DNA of 64,000 bases from Gigaspora margarita (Eukaryota; Glomeromycota; Glomeromycetes; Diversisporales; Gigasporaceae). The notes under the pieces are model-generated. The model was not told the DNA's origin. It saw nothing but the letters and a program-made list of their open reading frames with translations, and searched no databases. A program made the position numbers and the translations under genes. How positions within the stretch are numbered: position 1 is the stretch's first letter; the number at the start of each line of letters is the position of its first letter. This document shows positions 34,537 to 46,291 of the stretch, piece after piece. The stretch covers positions 619,439 through 683,438 of the forward strand of contig WTPW01000016.1 in NCBI GenBank assembly GCA_009809945.1, in the 5' to 3' direction.

Positions 34537-35005
34537 GGGACCCTGAAATATCTACAAAAGGGTAAGGTTTTACAAAAATTACTAAATATAGAAAGATCTG
34601 CAAGAAAAAAGCAAAAATAAGCAAACTAATTACTATAAAAGGAGTCAGCTAAAGCAGAGCAAGTTTTGAAAATTATTTAAATTGATGTTTATTTAAATTG
34701 GGGTTAGGGTTAGAGCCATTTTAAGGTTATATTTAAGAGGTGTTATAGGTAAAAACACCTTCCCAACATTTTTTATTAATGCACCAAAGTAGGTTTAGAC
34801 AATCGTTTCTTGTGTTTTTCGCGTTTTTCTCTTTTTTTCACTTGTTTTGTTTCGTCGGGCTGATCTGGGTTAGTCAAATATTCGCAATTTGATTGGTCGA
34901 TCAGCTGTCGATCATCAAAAACTCGCTCCGCTTTAGCCTATCTCTATAAAAAGCCAAAAATAAGCAAACTAAAACCCTACCCCTCTCTATATATTTCGGG
35001 GTCCT
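34537..35005. mobile_element. GGACCC-type hAT MITE, copy 3, carrying a second insertion
   Basis: GGGACCCTGAAATATCT to ATATTTCGGGGTCCT, flanked by CCCTCTCT (34529-34536) and CCCTCTCC (35006-35013), 7 of 8. Its siblings are 177-178 bp. The extra length is the insertion at 34641-34943. Confidence 0.75.
34641..34943. mobile_element. MITE with 8-bp duplication, nested
   Basis: GCTAAAGCAGAGCAAGTTTT near the left end mirrors AAAACTCGCTCCGCTTTAGC at the right. CTATAAAA is present exactly at 34633-34640 and 34944-34951. It contains GGGTTAGGGTTAG at 34701-34713 and a GC-richer centre (TTCGTCGGGCTGATCTGGG). The 8-bp TSD suggests hAT. Confidence 0.75.
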
Positions 35006-35218
35006 CCCTCTCCAACTACTTTATATTTAGACTTGTAACTTTGCAAAAAGATCCAAAAAAATGTAAAAGAAAATAAATCCAATATTTATAATTATTTTTT
35101 ATATTTACTTTTTTATGTAAATTAAGGAATTTTTTTTACCAAATTTTACGTATAAATTAGTGAGTCATCTCATTTGACCTATAAGTAAATATTTTAAGGG
35201 GACATGTCCTATGACAGT

Positions 35219-35354
35219 TAAATGAATGGATATGATTTCATTTGTAAAATTTTTTATGATCTTGGGGCAAAATCGATCAATTCTGATCCAGCTAACCAAG
35301 ATTCTGATGTACTCCGACGAATCCCGACTGGAATTTTGGGCCCCCTGCATAAGT
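35219..35354. repeat. Segment inverted relative to 59785-59875
   Basis: The reverse complement (GGATCAGAATTGATCGATTTTG ... AAATCATATCCATTCATT) resembles 59797-59866. At 59785 the text includes TGGAATCAGAGCC, close to the TGGTATCAGAGC primer-site word of copia-like elements, so both places may hold fossil LTR-element ends of unknown age. Evidence is thin. Confidence 0.3.
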
Positions 35355-35872
35355 TGCAATGAAAGATCAAGATACATTATTAAAGATTAAGAATTAAGAA
35401 GTAGCGGCAAGACATCATAAGTATTAAACATCTATTAAACGCCTACACCATAAAAATTCTATATTTGTCCACGTTAAAGCGCTAAGATTTGAGCACATAG
35501 CATGACATCTATCTACTTTTTTATAGGACTGATTAATCATTACGTTTTTATTATTAATTGTGACTTGGCATTAATGTAATAAAGAACTAGATGATAATAG
35601 AGCTCAAGCGAAAAAATTTAAGATTTTATTAATGAGATATTTGCTATACTAAGGTCCAAATTACTCTCTAAAATAAATAAAAGCCTCAGCTATTATGCTT
35701 TACTATTCTTAATAATTAAGATGAGATGTCTATAGCTTTGAATAGCCCTCTGGTAAATTTCAAGCAGACAATTACTATTTTAGCCATTCAAATGATAATA
35801 TTCTAAGAAAGATAGAATACCTATAGAAGATACATCACTTCAATATTTTGAGGTTTACGAATAGTGTTGGAA
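35355..35872 (+). repeat. ~520-bp dispersed repeat, copy 1
   Basis: Collinear with 59974-60467: both carry TGCAATGAAAGATCAAG, ATAAGTATTAAACATCTATT, TATAGGACTGATTARTCAT, AAGATGAGATGTCTATAGCT and TTTACGAATAGTGTTGG. Small indels separate them. No conserved open frame. Nature unknown. Confidence 0.7.
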
Positions 35873-36072
35873 TAACGATCTTACTAGCCATTTATAAACA
35901 AAATTAATCTTCAATGTTTAAAACAACTTGTTCGCAATGAAATTCTTAGTTGAAATCTTTCTGTGGAACATTAGCACAAATAGCGAAACTTCTCAGGTAC
36001 TCAAACGCTCCTATATCATTATATCAGCTCTGCTCATTTCACTGATAACTTAGTTCCACGAAAATTAATTAA

Positions 36073-36476
36073 AAACAATTAATTTACTGACAAGATTATA
36101 TTACTGCAGATTAATTTACCGACAAAGAAATTCTGATCATTATCGTTAGGGTCAAACTTAAAATTTAGGGTTAAGGTTAGTGCAATTTATAAAAAAAAAC
36201 TTGACGGTGAATTACAGTTGTCTTATAAATTTTGAGACAAACTAAAAATTTGCTATTTCCCGAAATCGGTTCGGTTTCATCCTAAAAGCTACCTAACACT
36301 TCTTTGTCTTTGGAATTTCAGTCTGAAAATAGCGATGTAATTTCCGGAGAGCTAGATGATTAATAAGGCGAAACTGATAAGAATTTCGGAAAAGAGTAAA
36401 TTCATAGTTTGTCCTAGAATTTATGAGAAAATGTAATCGTTGGTAAATTAATCTTGTCGGTAAATTACTTGTTAAT
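36073..36476. repeat. Foldback of the TTTACCGACAA family with telomere-like tract
   Basis: AATTTACTGACAAGATTA on the left mirrors TAATCTTGTCGGTAAATT on the right. GTTAGGG and TTTAGGGTTAAGGTTAG lie at 36145-36180. A relative with TTTACCAACAAG words is at 50721-51011. Confidence 0.55.
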
Positions 36477-37796
36477 GAAATAATACGGATCTGAATTATT
36501 GTAATATGATTATTTAATTATAGCATATCTGTAATTTAGCACTTCCGTAGAGCATAATTAAGTAATTACAATAATTGATGGTATCGGCCTTGCATACAGT
36601 ACCATGACTCTTATTCAAGAACATTTTTTTCGATTTTTGGAGGTACTGCATTTGACAATAGTATATATGCTTGTAAATTTAATTCAGTAAGTATAATTTA
36701 TCAATTAAAATTTGAATATAACCTATTGTGCCTCCGTTCCTGGTGCCACGGTCCGATTTATGACCCCGGAATTTCGTGGTGCCGATCGGGATCTGAGTAT
36801 TACGTGATGCACACGTCAAATTAGTGATAACATCATTTGATCAATAGTCATGCAACGTAAGTATGTAATGTTATAAATAACAATGTAAAAAGTAATAGAG
36901 AAGGCTTAGTTAGTTAGATAGTTTAGTCAGTTAGAATTAATAAAGAAAAACAAATTTGGCTTTGGGTAAATATGATCTTACCAATATACTAAGTGGTCGT
37001 CGCAGCAGTAAGGTGACGGATCGGTGGAGTACCTGAACGATACTCCAGTCCAAAACAGTAGCCAAGCGAATTCTATAGTGGGAAAATCAGATTCAAAACT
37101 CCGTGTACCAGTTGCGACCACGACACTGGTTTTAGCGCAACTACGTTGCGCAGCTACTTAATAATTCTTATCGCATAAAAATTCCGTGTACATATAGTGC
37201 ACCAATCATATTGTGCCATAGTACTGTAAATCATTTGATGTGAAACCCAACTGCATAAGTCTAGATACTCGATGAATGATAGTCAAATGTTTGTAAATAT
37301 AACAGATATACAAATTTTATGTGCTGATCAGTAGAAACGGCATATAATATATAATTATTGAATGCGTAGCGAATAAAGATGCTTGACGAAACTATTCTTG
37401 AATTGACAAAAGGTTTCGACAAGACGAAAACCGTTAACGATTGACGAAACTGCTGACGATAAAAATAAAAAAAAATGGGAATGGCTAGATATGATAATGC
37501 AAACAAAACTATTAACCTCGCATAGACAATTTATTCCATTATGAAAGAATAGAATGACTTCTTATGCTTCATTAATTATCATGGGTTTCGCCATTCAAAT
37601 CAGCATTCAGAATTGCTTGACGCATCGTTTTCGTCATTCGTCAGACATCTTTAGTAGCAAAACAATAATAATTAATTATTTTATCTGTTATAGAAATAGA
37701 CTTATTAAAATTATTTTATTATCATTTAGAAAACATACCTGACAGAAATTGTATAGAATAATGCATTCAGATTTAAAGGTTGATTAACTATTTAGA

Positions 37797-37913
37797 ACGT
37801 TTGTAAAGCCAAGAAAGACGGTAAATGCAAATACTGTAATCAAGAAAACGGTAAATGCAAATACTGTAATCAAGAAAACGAATGCTTAAATCTGTTTTGT
37901 ACTATTAATTAAT
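37797..37913 (+). other. Possible exon with duplicated Cys motif
   Basis: After an acceptor-like TATTTAG at 37796, one frame reads NVCKAKKDGKCKYCNQENGK followed by a repeat of KCKYCNQEN, then ECLNLFCTIN and a stop at about 37913. The 30-bp unit is duplicated exactly at 37819-37878, preserving frame. The C-x2-C pairs resemble zinc-knuckle heads of some Rhizophagus kinases, but no upstream exon was found. Confidence 0.25.
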
Positions 37914-38050
37914 TGAAATATTATGTATGTAAGTAGATATATAACTTTACATCTTTTTCTTATAGGCTCCAACCTAATATATACTGGTTCAAAATCTTTA
38001 TTTCACGTAAATTTCTTTTTTTGGCCTGTATCATCATATAAATATTTCCA

Positions 38051-38090
38051 TACATACGTACGTACGTAAGTACGTAAGTATGTACATATG
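38051..38090. repeat. TACG microsatellite
   Basis: TACATACGTACGTACGTAAG-type tetranucleotide run. A second run lies at 38951-38980 (GTACGTACGTACGTATGTAT). Confidence 0.8.
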
Positions 38091-39198
38091 CTAAGTTACT
38101 CACGATCCTCATTAAACGTTTCACATGCAGCGCATGAATACAATTTGTTTATAGTCTCCTTAAATGCTTTAACTGGATATACTTGTGTACTACTCGTGCT
38201 AAATTGATGCATGGCACATATACAGTACACATAAACATTTATCGCATGAGAATCTGGGTTGTTATTTTTATATTTCGTAAGATTATTTATAGTAATGACA
38301 AACTATCTAAAATTTATATGCGTCATAAGATAAGAAAGTGCACTTGTCTTAATGGAAATAATTATTTAGATCTATTTAATTCTTGAAACTTCAAAAAAGA
38401 GCGCATATTTTGAATTTTATTATATTTTATTACTAAAAGTTTACGCGCAATGGCAAATTTTTGTAACACATGTGTACATAGATTTATTATGCGGATCATG
38501 TACGTAGGTTCAGTGATTTTCTGTGGTGACAAAATCAAAATTATGTGGTACGTATCTAATTTCAAATTATGTGATGTAATGTTAAACATATTTATCGCGA
38601 TTCTATGGTATATTCGGCAAACTATGTAAGTACGATTCTGTGGTATACTTGGCTAATTTATATGCAATTCTGAAGTATACGTGGCAAAATTTGTCAGAAT
38701 ATTTCTGGGTTTTTTTTTGAAAAATTTTCAAGAACTTGTTCATAATTCTAATTCGTTCAAATTCTATGTCAGTAGATATCGGATTTGTTAGCCTTTACTC
38801 ATCAACTGCCTATGAATTCCAAATTATGTGATAATTCCTGTAAATTGGCAATTATGTGTATTCTGCGGTGATATACACATATTATGTGATATAAACATAT
38901 TTATGTGAATTTTGTGTGCTTTGTGAAACACATAAAATCATTGTTCCTCCATGTACGTACGTACGTATGTATGTACGATAAAAAAAAAAAAAAAACTAAT
39001 TCCCACTTGATTTATAAAAGTATAAAAGCCTTATATTTGGATCGAAATTACCGAATTTAATTATTTGCAAAGAAAATATATATATATATCTTTAAATAAT
39101 TAGTACATAATTATAAATAAATTCATCTCTTAATCATTTGTTTATTTAAATGAATAATTAGCTCTCATTTATAGTTTTTCCGTTTATTTTTAGTCTAT

Positions 39199-42100
39199 AT
39201 GTCATTACCTAAGAATAATAAACAAAACTTTATAAATGCAGTCTACAATTTTGACTGGTCATCAACCCCACTTGGTCCTATGGATTCATGGGATCCTGCT
39301 CTCAAAAACGCTGTGGTAATTTGTTGAATTTATTCTTATTTTTATACATAAACTTTTTAATTAATAGATAAACAAAATCTTGTGTCAATTTTAGGCTTTA
39401 TGCCTTCAAACTGAATTTCCAAGCATTATATATACTGGTTCCGATTGGATACAAATATATAACGAAGGTAAATCAATTTTAAAATTCACTTATTTAGTCG
39501 ATTGATTAACTTTAAGAAATCATTATTTTCTTTTATATAGCTTGGCAATCAATATTAATGACAAAGCATACATACGGTTAATTAGATAATTTCATACAAC
39601 TATAATAAACACTATCAATTTTATATCAAGTCTAACATCATTTTTTAAATTAAACAGCATCAGGAAAACCATTTAGCGAAATTTGGCCTGAAATATATGA
39701 GTATGTTGTTGCTACACAATTCGAAATGTAAGTGGCGTAAATAATTGTCGAAGCTGAAGTAATATAGGTTGATGTTAAGATTGATTGAAATTGTTCAGAG
39801 TGTTCAGAGTTTCTTTAAAATATAAATCCTATTTACTTTTTTTGTCAGCGAATATAAACATAGGAAAAATCTAGGCAGTGCCCTTGTGCATTTTGTGCCC
39901 CCTAATGTTCTAATAATTAATTTCGACTGGAGTTAGGTTAGGGTTAGGGTTAGGATCATTTTTTGCTAGAAGTGCAACAGGGGTTACCCTAGTAAATTTC
40001 GAGATATAAAATTAAGGGGCACAAAGTGCACGAGGCACTGTCTAGTCCAGTACTAAACATAAATCCTAACTTTACTCTTAAAAATTTAAAATGCGAAACT
40101 TTTTTCAGTTTACCATACAATTAATGGCAAACTTCAGCTGTGACAATAATTTTAATGATTTTTTTTATTTGAAATATTTAATAAAAAAATCTTTTAATAT
40201 ATGTAGTGTAAAAATGACTGGCAAAGGCCTTTTTAATAAGGATCAATTATATTTATTAGAACGTGACGGGTATATCGAAGAGGCGTACTTTAATTATACA
40301 TGCAGCCCTGTCTTTAAATCTGATGGTACTGTTTGTGGTATGTTTTGTATAGTACAAGAAACAACTCAAAGAGTTTTGAATGCAAGGAGATTAAAAATGC
40401 TTGGTGAATTTGGTCGTAGGATTACTGGTTAGTAAATCATATAATAAAAAACAAATATAAGACTTATCAGATGTTGATTCACGTTTGTATTGATATTAAT
40501 ATATATTTTTTTAAAGAGGCTGAATCCTTAGAAAGTGCCTGCCATATTATAACGAAAGTACTGGGTGATAATAATACCGATATTCCTTATGCAATGATTT
40601 ACTTGGTCGATCGTAAATTAAATTCTACTTCTGAATCTCTGATTGCTCGTCTCATTACTACAACCTTTGATTACGACAGTAAAAGTGGTTGGCTTTTTCC
40701 TGATAATTTACCTGAAACTCCCGAAATAATTGATTTAGTTAAAGATGTTGATAAGAACTATAATACATTTATTGAATTAAAAAGAGTAGCCGCAACTTAT
40801 TCATTTTTAAAATGTGATTCTTGGCCAATACAACTTTTAATCAACGATGGTGATCATATTAAAGTTCTCTTAAATGATGGATCTCAAGTTGTGCTCTTAT
40901 TGACAAAAATTTCTCTTTCTGAAGACCAAGTTTTATTTGCTATATTGATTTGTGGTATTAATCCACGTCGTACACTTGATGAAAAGTATATGGAATTTTT
41001 AAAAGTATGCAAAAATTTCTCTTTATTAACTTTTTATTTAATTAATAAAATATATATATATATATGCTTATCGATAAACTTAAACGACTTTCATTATATT
41101 ACTATTTGTTAGCTAATTACAAATCATATGAATACATGTTTGTTACATGCAAGTTCAGTTGAGGAGGAAAGGAAGCGTTCTAAATCATTGGCTGAATTAA
41201 ATCGTCAAAAAGTCTTGTTTTTTCAAGGCATTAGTCATGAATTAAAAAGTATTGATCTATAATAAAGTACTTTTTTTCAATTATGCCATATAAATAGACT
41301 AAACTTTTTCCTTTCACTATGTCAGCTCCGTTAACTTTAATGCTTTCACCACTTGATGATATAATTAATACATGTACACAAGAAGCGCTAATAATGCCAT
41401 ATCTTCAAATGATACGACGTAATGCTCGTCGATTGCTTAAACTTATTAATATTTTATTACAAGTAGGTTATATATTATGTTTAAATAATAAGATCCACTT
41501 ATTTTTCAAAACAATTATGTTAAAGATTATTCACTTCATGTGCAGTTTTCAAATATAGAATCTGATAAATTTGAAGCATGTTATCGTGAAACCAACATTG
41601 TTGAATTTACTCAAGAATTAGTTTCTGACTTTAAAAGTATGGCTGAAACATTTGGTTTAGATTATGTTATCGATATTCCATTTGCTGATGAATTTTATCA
41701 GGATGTGGGAAATAAGGTTTATTTAGATCATGATATGTATGAAACAATTGTATTTAATCTTTGTAAGTATTTTTTTTCTATGATAATCCAATATTTTCAA
41801 AACATGCAAAGTTTATTGCACTAAAAATATTTTGTTTGTTAAAAGGTTCAAATGCACTGAAGCATACTTGGAATGGACGTGTAACTATTCGTTTATATGT
41901 TCACTACAAAGATAAGAACAAGATGATAGTTCTTGAAGTATCAGATACAGGTTAATAATTATTCTTTAAATTAATTACTGAAACTATTTTATTATTATTA
42001 ATATTTCTTTTTAATTTAGGTGTTGGCATACCAGAATTAGCCCTTCCAAATATATTCCAACGCTTTTATCGTGTAGAATCTCAAAGTTCACGTAGTCATG

Positions 42101-45100
42101 AAGGCACTGGAATAGGGCTCGCACTCGTAAAAGAACTTATTAAATTTCATGGTGGAGGTATCACTGTAACTTCAATAGTAAATAAAGGAACAACGTTTAA
42201 ATGTTGGTTTCCAATAGGATGTGAACACTTACCACCAGATAAAATACAACATAATAATGTTGACAATCAATTAAGTTATGGACGAGAATTATATGCCAAT
42301 CGACAACTTTATTTAGAAGAAAGTTCTCAATGGGCTAAAAATAGTAAATTTGATGATAAAAACATGGATATTGATAAAATGTTGCCGGAAGATATCACCT
42401 TTTATTTCTCTACAGATGATCTTGTTAATGAAAAAAAACATCAAATTTTACTTGTTGATGATAATATTGATATGCGGTAATAGTTTTTATAAATAAATTG
42501 TTTCTTATTACATCACTAACCGTTATCGTTATTGAATTTTATCGTTATTGATCATGTTTTTAGAGATTATCTGACAGATCTTTTAAAAGAATTTGATGTA
42601 CATCGTGCCTGTGACGGCCAAGATGCAATACGAGTCTTGAAAAAACTTGATAGATTACCTGATTTAATCCTTAGCGGTAAATTAATTTCGATTTTTGATA
42701 GATATAAATTATCGAATTATATACAACTATATATAATTATTAGTTATTATTTTTGAATTTAATAGATATCATGATGCCAAATATGAATGGATACGAGCTA
42801 TTAGAAGTATTAAGATCTAATGTTAAAACTCGATTAATTCCCGTAATATTATTATCTGCAAAAGCTGGTGAAGAGTCAAAGATCAAAGGTAATTTAATTT
42901 AAAAATTATTACAAATTATTTTCATTATAGTATATTAATAAACTATATATATATATTATCAAATATTTGTTTTCAAATAGGTCTGGATAAAGGTGCAGAT
43001 GATTATTTAATAAAGCCATTTTCTTCTCGTGAATTAATTACTCGTATTCGAGCAAATATTGTACTTTCACATCTTCGTCGTAAAATATTATTTCAACAAT
43101 ATAAACAAGAAGGAACAAAGAAATTGTTGCTTACAATATCAAATAAGATTCTTTCTGGATTGGATATAAATGAAACATTATTAGATATTATTAAAGAAAT
43201 TCATCACAAATTACCAAGTGAAAGAATTTTAATTATTTCAAATGACCAATCTGAATTTAAGAATAATAAAATAGTTGCTTTATATGATGGATCAGAAAGT
43301 ACACCATCAATTAATAATCTATTCAATGAAGCTAATAATAAAAGTAAATCAACACCAATATTAACCAATTTACAAGAATTACTAAATAATAATTCAGGAG
43401 TTGATATTTTTTTGGATGTATATTGTGATGATATTTGTAAAAATGTATCAGTATTATCTGTAGAAATAAGATTGAATAATACTTGTTGGGGATGGATAAA
43501 ATTATATAGATCTCCAAATTCTGTTTGGCTCGATTCTGAAATTGAATTATTACAACAAATATCGAATCAAATAAGTTTAATTATTACCTACGTGAATAAT
43601 TTAAAAGAAAATACTGAAAATGAAATTAAAATAAAGTCTATGGAAGTTGCAAATAAAGCTAAGAGTCAAATATTAGCAAATACTTCTCATGGTAAGCATT
43701 CAGTTATTAGTTACTAAAATTTTTTCATCTTTCTAATTAATTTTAATCCTTCATATCTTTTTTATTATAGAATTACGAACACCATTAGGTGCAATAGTTG
43801 GAATTCTTTCTTCCTTTGAAAATACTTCTTTAAATACTGATCAAAAGGATATGATTAATATCATGACACATGCTTCTGATATAGTTTTATCTATAGTAAA
43901 TGATATTCTCAACGCAGCAAAATTAGAAGCACGAAAAATTACTCTAATAAATAGGACATTTGATTTATTAGAATTATTTGAAGATACAATTGAAAATTTT
44001 GGAAAAAGAGCTGGTGCTAAAAAGATTGATTTAATAGTAAATTGCGAAATTGATTCGTTTCCAAGATATGTTAAGAGTGATCCTGATAGGTGATTTATCT
44101 TATATGAGATGTTTAAAAAAGACGATAGGAATTTATTACTTACTTTGTTTCTTATTATTGTAAATAGGCTGAAACAAGTTTTATCTCATTTATTATCAAA
44201 TTCGTAGCTATTTATTTATAATTTTATTTATTTATTTATTTTAAATGCAGTATTTTAATTATTTTTTTCATAACCTGTTTATAATTTTAGAATTAAATTT
44301 ACCGATAAAGGTAAAATTTTATTGTCAATTTCAATACAATTACAAGAAGTCATTGATAAAGACAAAGAGAAACCTACTTACGGTCAAATGATTCATAGAG
44401 GATGTCTGTTGATAGAATTATACGATACAGGCATTGGGTAAGATACTTATGATTTAAACGAATATGATATTAGATATATTAGTATAAATAAAGTCGACTA
44501 ATCTGGTTATTAATAATAGTATGGATCCAGAATATATAAAACATGCTTGGCAAAGCTTTTCTCAGGGTGACATGTCAATAACAAAGATGCAAGACGGTAC
44601 AGGACTTGGTCTCTCAATTTGTAAACATTTAGTAGAAATTAATGAAGGAGAAATTAATGTAGAAAGTCAATTAGGAAAAGGAAGTAAATTTTGGTTTACG
44701 TGGAAAGTTGAATTATTATCATCAAAGACTTCTTCATTATTGAGTCCACAATTTGATCGAATGAATTATGAATTACCTCAATCTATAAAACAAAAACGAA
44801 TACTAATAATTCATTCTGTTGAAGATACTAGAAATGCAATGTTGAATTATTTTAAAAAGATTGAAAAAGTTGATGCATTTGATACCTTTGATAAAGGTAT
44901 TAAAGCAGCAAAAAAATATAAAGAATTGAATAATCAATTTGCTTACGATATAATTTTCATTAGACTTTATGAAACTAATGAAGATGAGATTATGAAAGCA
45001 ATATTAGAGTTAAGAGGATTAGATATGAATAATGATAATATAGTAATAATTTTTATAATATTTCCAACTAACGAAGAGAATGAATTAGCAAAAAAATTAA

Positions 45101-45921
45101 TTGAAAAAGTTGGAGGAACAACTACCATTCTTTATACCCCAATTACATGGAAAAAAATAATTAATCTATTCATGAATATGGAAAATAATTATGCTGCTAT
45201 TGAAAATCTTTTCAAGCAAGATTCTAAGAAGAGCAAATGTATTTTATGTGTGGTATTGTCTCTTTTCATTTTTCATTTTCTTTTATTTAGATATTGAATT
45301 TGTATTTTTTAATTCAATTAACTAATATTATCATTATTTGTAGGATGATAATCAAATTAGTCTAGAAGTAATTATTTAATTTAAAATGCGTATGGTGATA
45401 GATTCACATTACTTTATTAATTTTCTAATTTCTTCTCAGAATACATTACGACAAGTTTCAAAACTTGGTTATTCAATAATTTCTGCGACAAATGGTCTAG
45501 AAGCAATTAATTTGATTGATTCGAAATTTAGAACATTAAGTGATACATATTCGAGTTCATTCCATTCAAATATGGACCAACTAAAGTCTTGCAGAATTTC
45601 ATTAATCTTAACAGAATGTGATTTAGTAAGTTTGATCGACCAATTCGTTATTTTACGTCTATCATAGTTATCTTTGTGAAATATTTACAATTAATTAATT
45701 TTTATATTTTTTAGCCAATGATGTCAGGCTTTGATGTCTCGCAAGCAATTAGAGCAATGAAACCACCAATTTCAGATATACCAATAGTTGTTCTGACGGC
45801 TTTATCCATGGATGAAATTCGAAATAAATGTATCGAATCAGGAATAAATGATTATCTCGCAAAGCCTTTGAAAATTGAAGAACTTGAAAAAGTTTTTACT
45901 AAATGGATTAGTGAGAATTAG
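39199..45921 (+). CDS. Dual hybrid histidine kinase (PAS-GAF-HK-REC-GAF-HK-pseudoREC-REC)
   Basis: A cytoplasmic-type two-component sensor with two complete kinase cores. Proposed exons: 39199-39315, 39395-39467, 39541-39576, 39658-39727, 40207-40427, 40517-41004, 41113-41248, 41326-41462, 41546-41762, 41846-41950, 42020-42476, 42564-42676, 42766-42888, 42981-43691, 43771-44089, 44168-44203, 44291-44437, 44520-45252, 45344-45367, 45440-45625, 45715-45921. All introns are GT-AG and the sum is 4,656 nt, 1,551 codons plus a stop, with no break. Domains: PAS-like (residues about 14-172, [10 protein letters not shown] start), GAF (173-335), HisKA with His377 (SHELKTPL), HATPase (N497/N501, DTG 532-534, GTGIGL 562-567), receiver 1 (DD680-681, Asp724, Lys776), second GAF-like (about 815-985), HisKA with His1001 (SHELRTPL), HATPase (N1119, DTGIG 1165-1169, GTGLGL 1195-1200), degenerate receiver (about 1262-1385) and final receiver (DD1414-1415, Asp1482, Lys1533). 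The start is the first ATG before the DWSSTPLGP block. No membrane segment is seen. All phosphotransfer residues are present except in the middle receiver. Confidence 0.9.
39871..40045. mobile_element. MITE inside an intron of the histidine kinase
   Basis: CTAGGCAGTGCCCTTGTGCA on the left mirrors GGGGCACAAAGTGCACGAGG...CACTGTCTAG on the right (about 26 of 30 bases). CTAG stands at both tips and may be a 4-bp duplication or part of the repeat. The loop holds GTTAGGTTAGGGTTAGGGTT at about 39932-39954. It lies in the 479-bp intron 39728-40206; most other introns of this gene are 68-109 bp. Confidence 0.8.
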
Positions 45922-46287
45922 TACTAATCACAATTAAAGTATTATATAAGATATTTATATTTTTTTTCTAAGTCTAAATTCATTTTATCAGCAATATGCT
46001 TTACAGTTCTTTTATGACATAAAGTTACATGTTGTATTTATGTTAATTATCCAAAGTATGTATATACCTACGCGCAATAGTTTATACGATTAATTACTTT
46101 TCAATAATTTATTTCCATCTTATGTTTTCTTTAAATAAGATATATATTATATTATATTATACGTTACATGATCTTTATTGGCTACAAATACCTAACTCTT
46201 AACATGCAGATGTGATATTTATTATTTGTTACACATTATCCTTTTTGAATTGTGTTAATTAAATGAAATAAAAGATTACCATTAGCA
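45922..46287. other. 3' flank of the histidine kinase
   Basis: AT-rich. Contains AATAAAAGA near 46269, but no polyadenylation site can be fixed. No gene is seen. Confidence 0.4.
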
Positions 46288-46291
46288 TTAA

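Larger units (their letters stand above)
34325..35218. mobile_element. Single-arm copy of the 28046 foldback family, split by nested MITEs
   Basis: 34325-34536 and 35014-35218 follow the right arm of the 28046-29034 foldback in order: TAGGGCACAAAAGGACTTTA, AACCAATCATATAAT, GAGTCATCTCATTTGACCTA and GGACATGTCC near 35200. The middle is occupied by the 469-bp insertion at 34537-35005. Confidence 0.65.
36477..39198. other. Upstream region of the histidine kinase, lower repeat content
   Basis: Less AT-rich than the rest. 36720-37140 contains TATAAATA and AATAAAGAAAAA words about 90 bp apart followed by a GC-richer stretch, which could be the remains of an LTR but has no partner here. 37380-37650 holds GACGAAAC / GTTTCGTC-type inverted words. 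No gene is established. The kinase promoter must lie within the last part, but no TATA position can be defended. Confidence 0.4.

Noticed and set aside
36720-37140. Solo LTR fossil
   Set aside because: TATAAATA and AATAAA spacing is suggestive, but no partner copy, clear TG/CA ends or duplication could be found in the window.
40091-40206. Coding start of a separate protein at 40091
   Set aside because: The frame runs through intron sequence. Joining 39727 to 40207 gives a continuous PAS domain, while an exon at 40109-40139 would bring a stop or a frame break.
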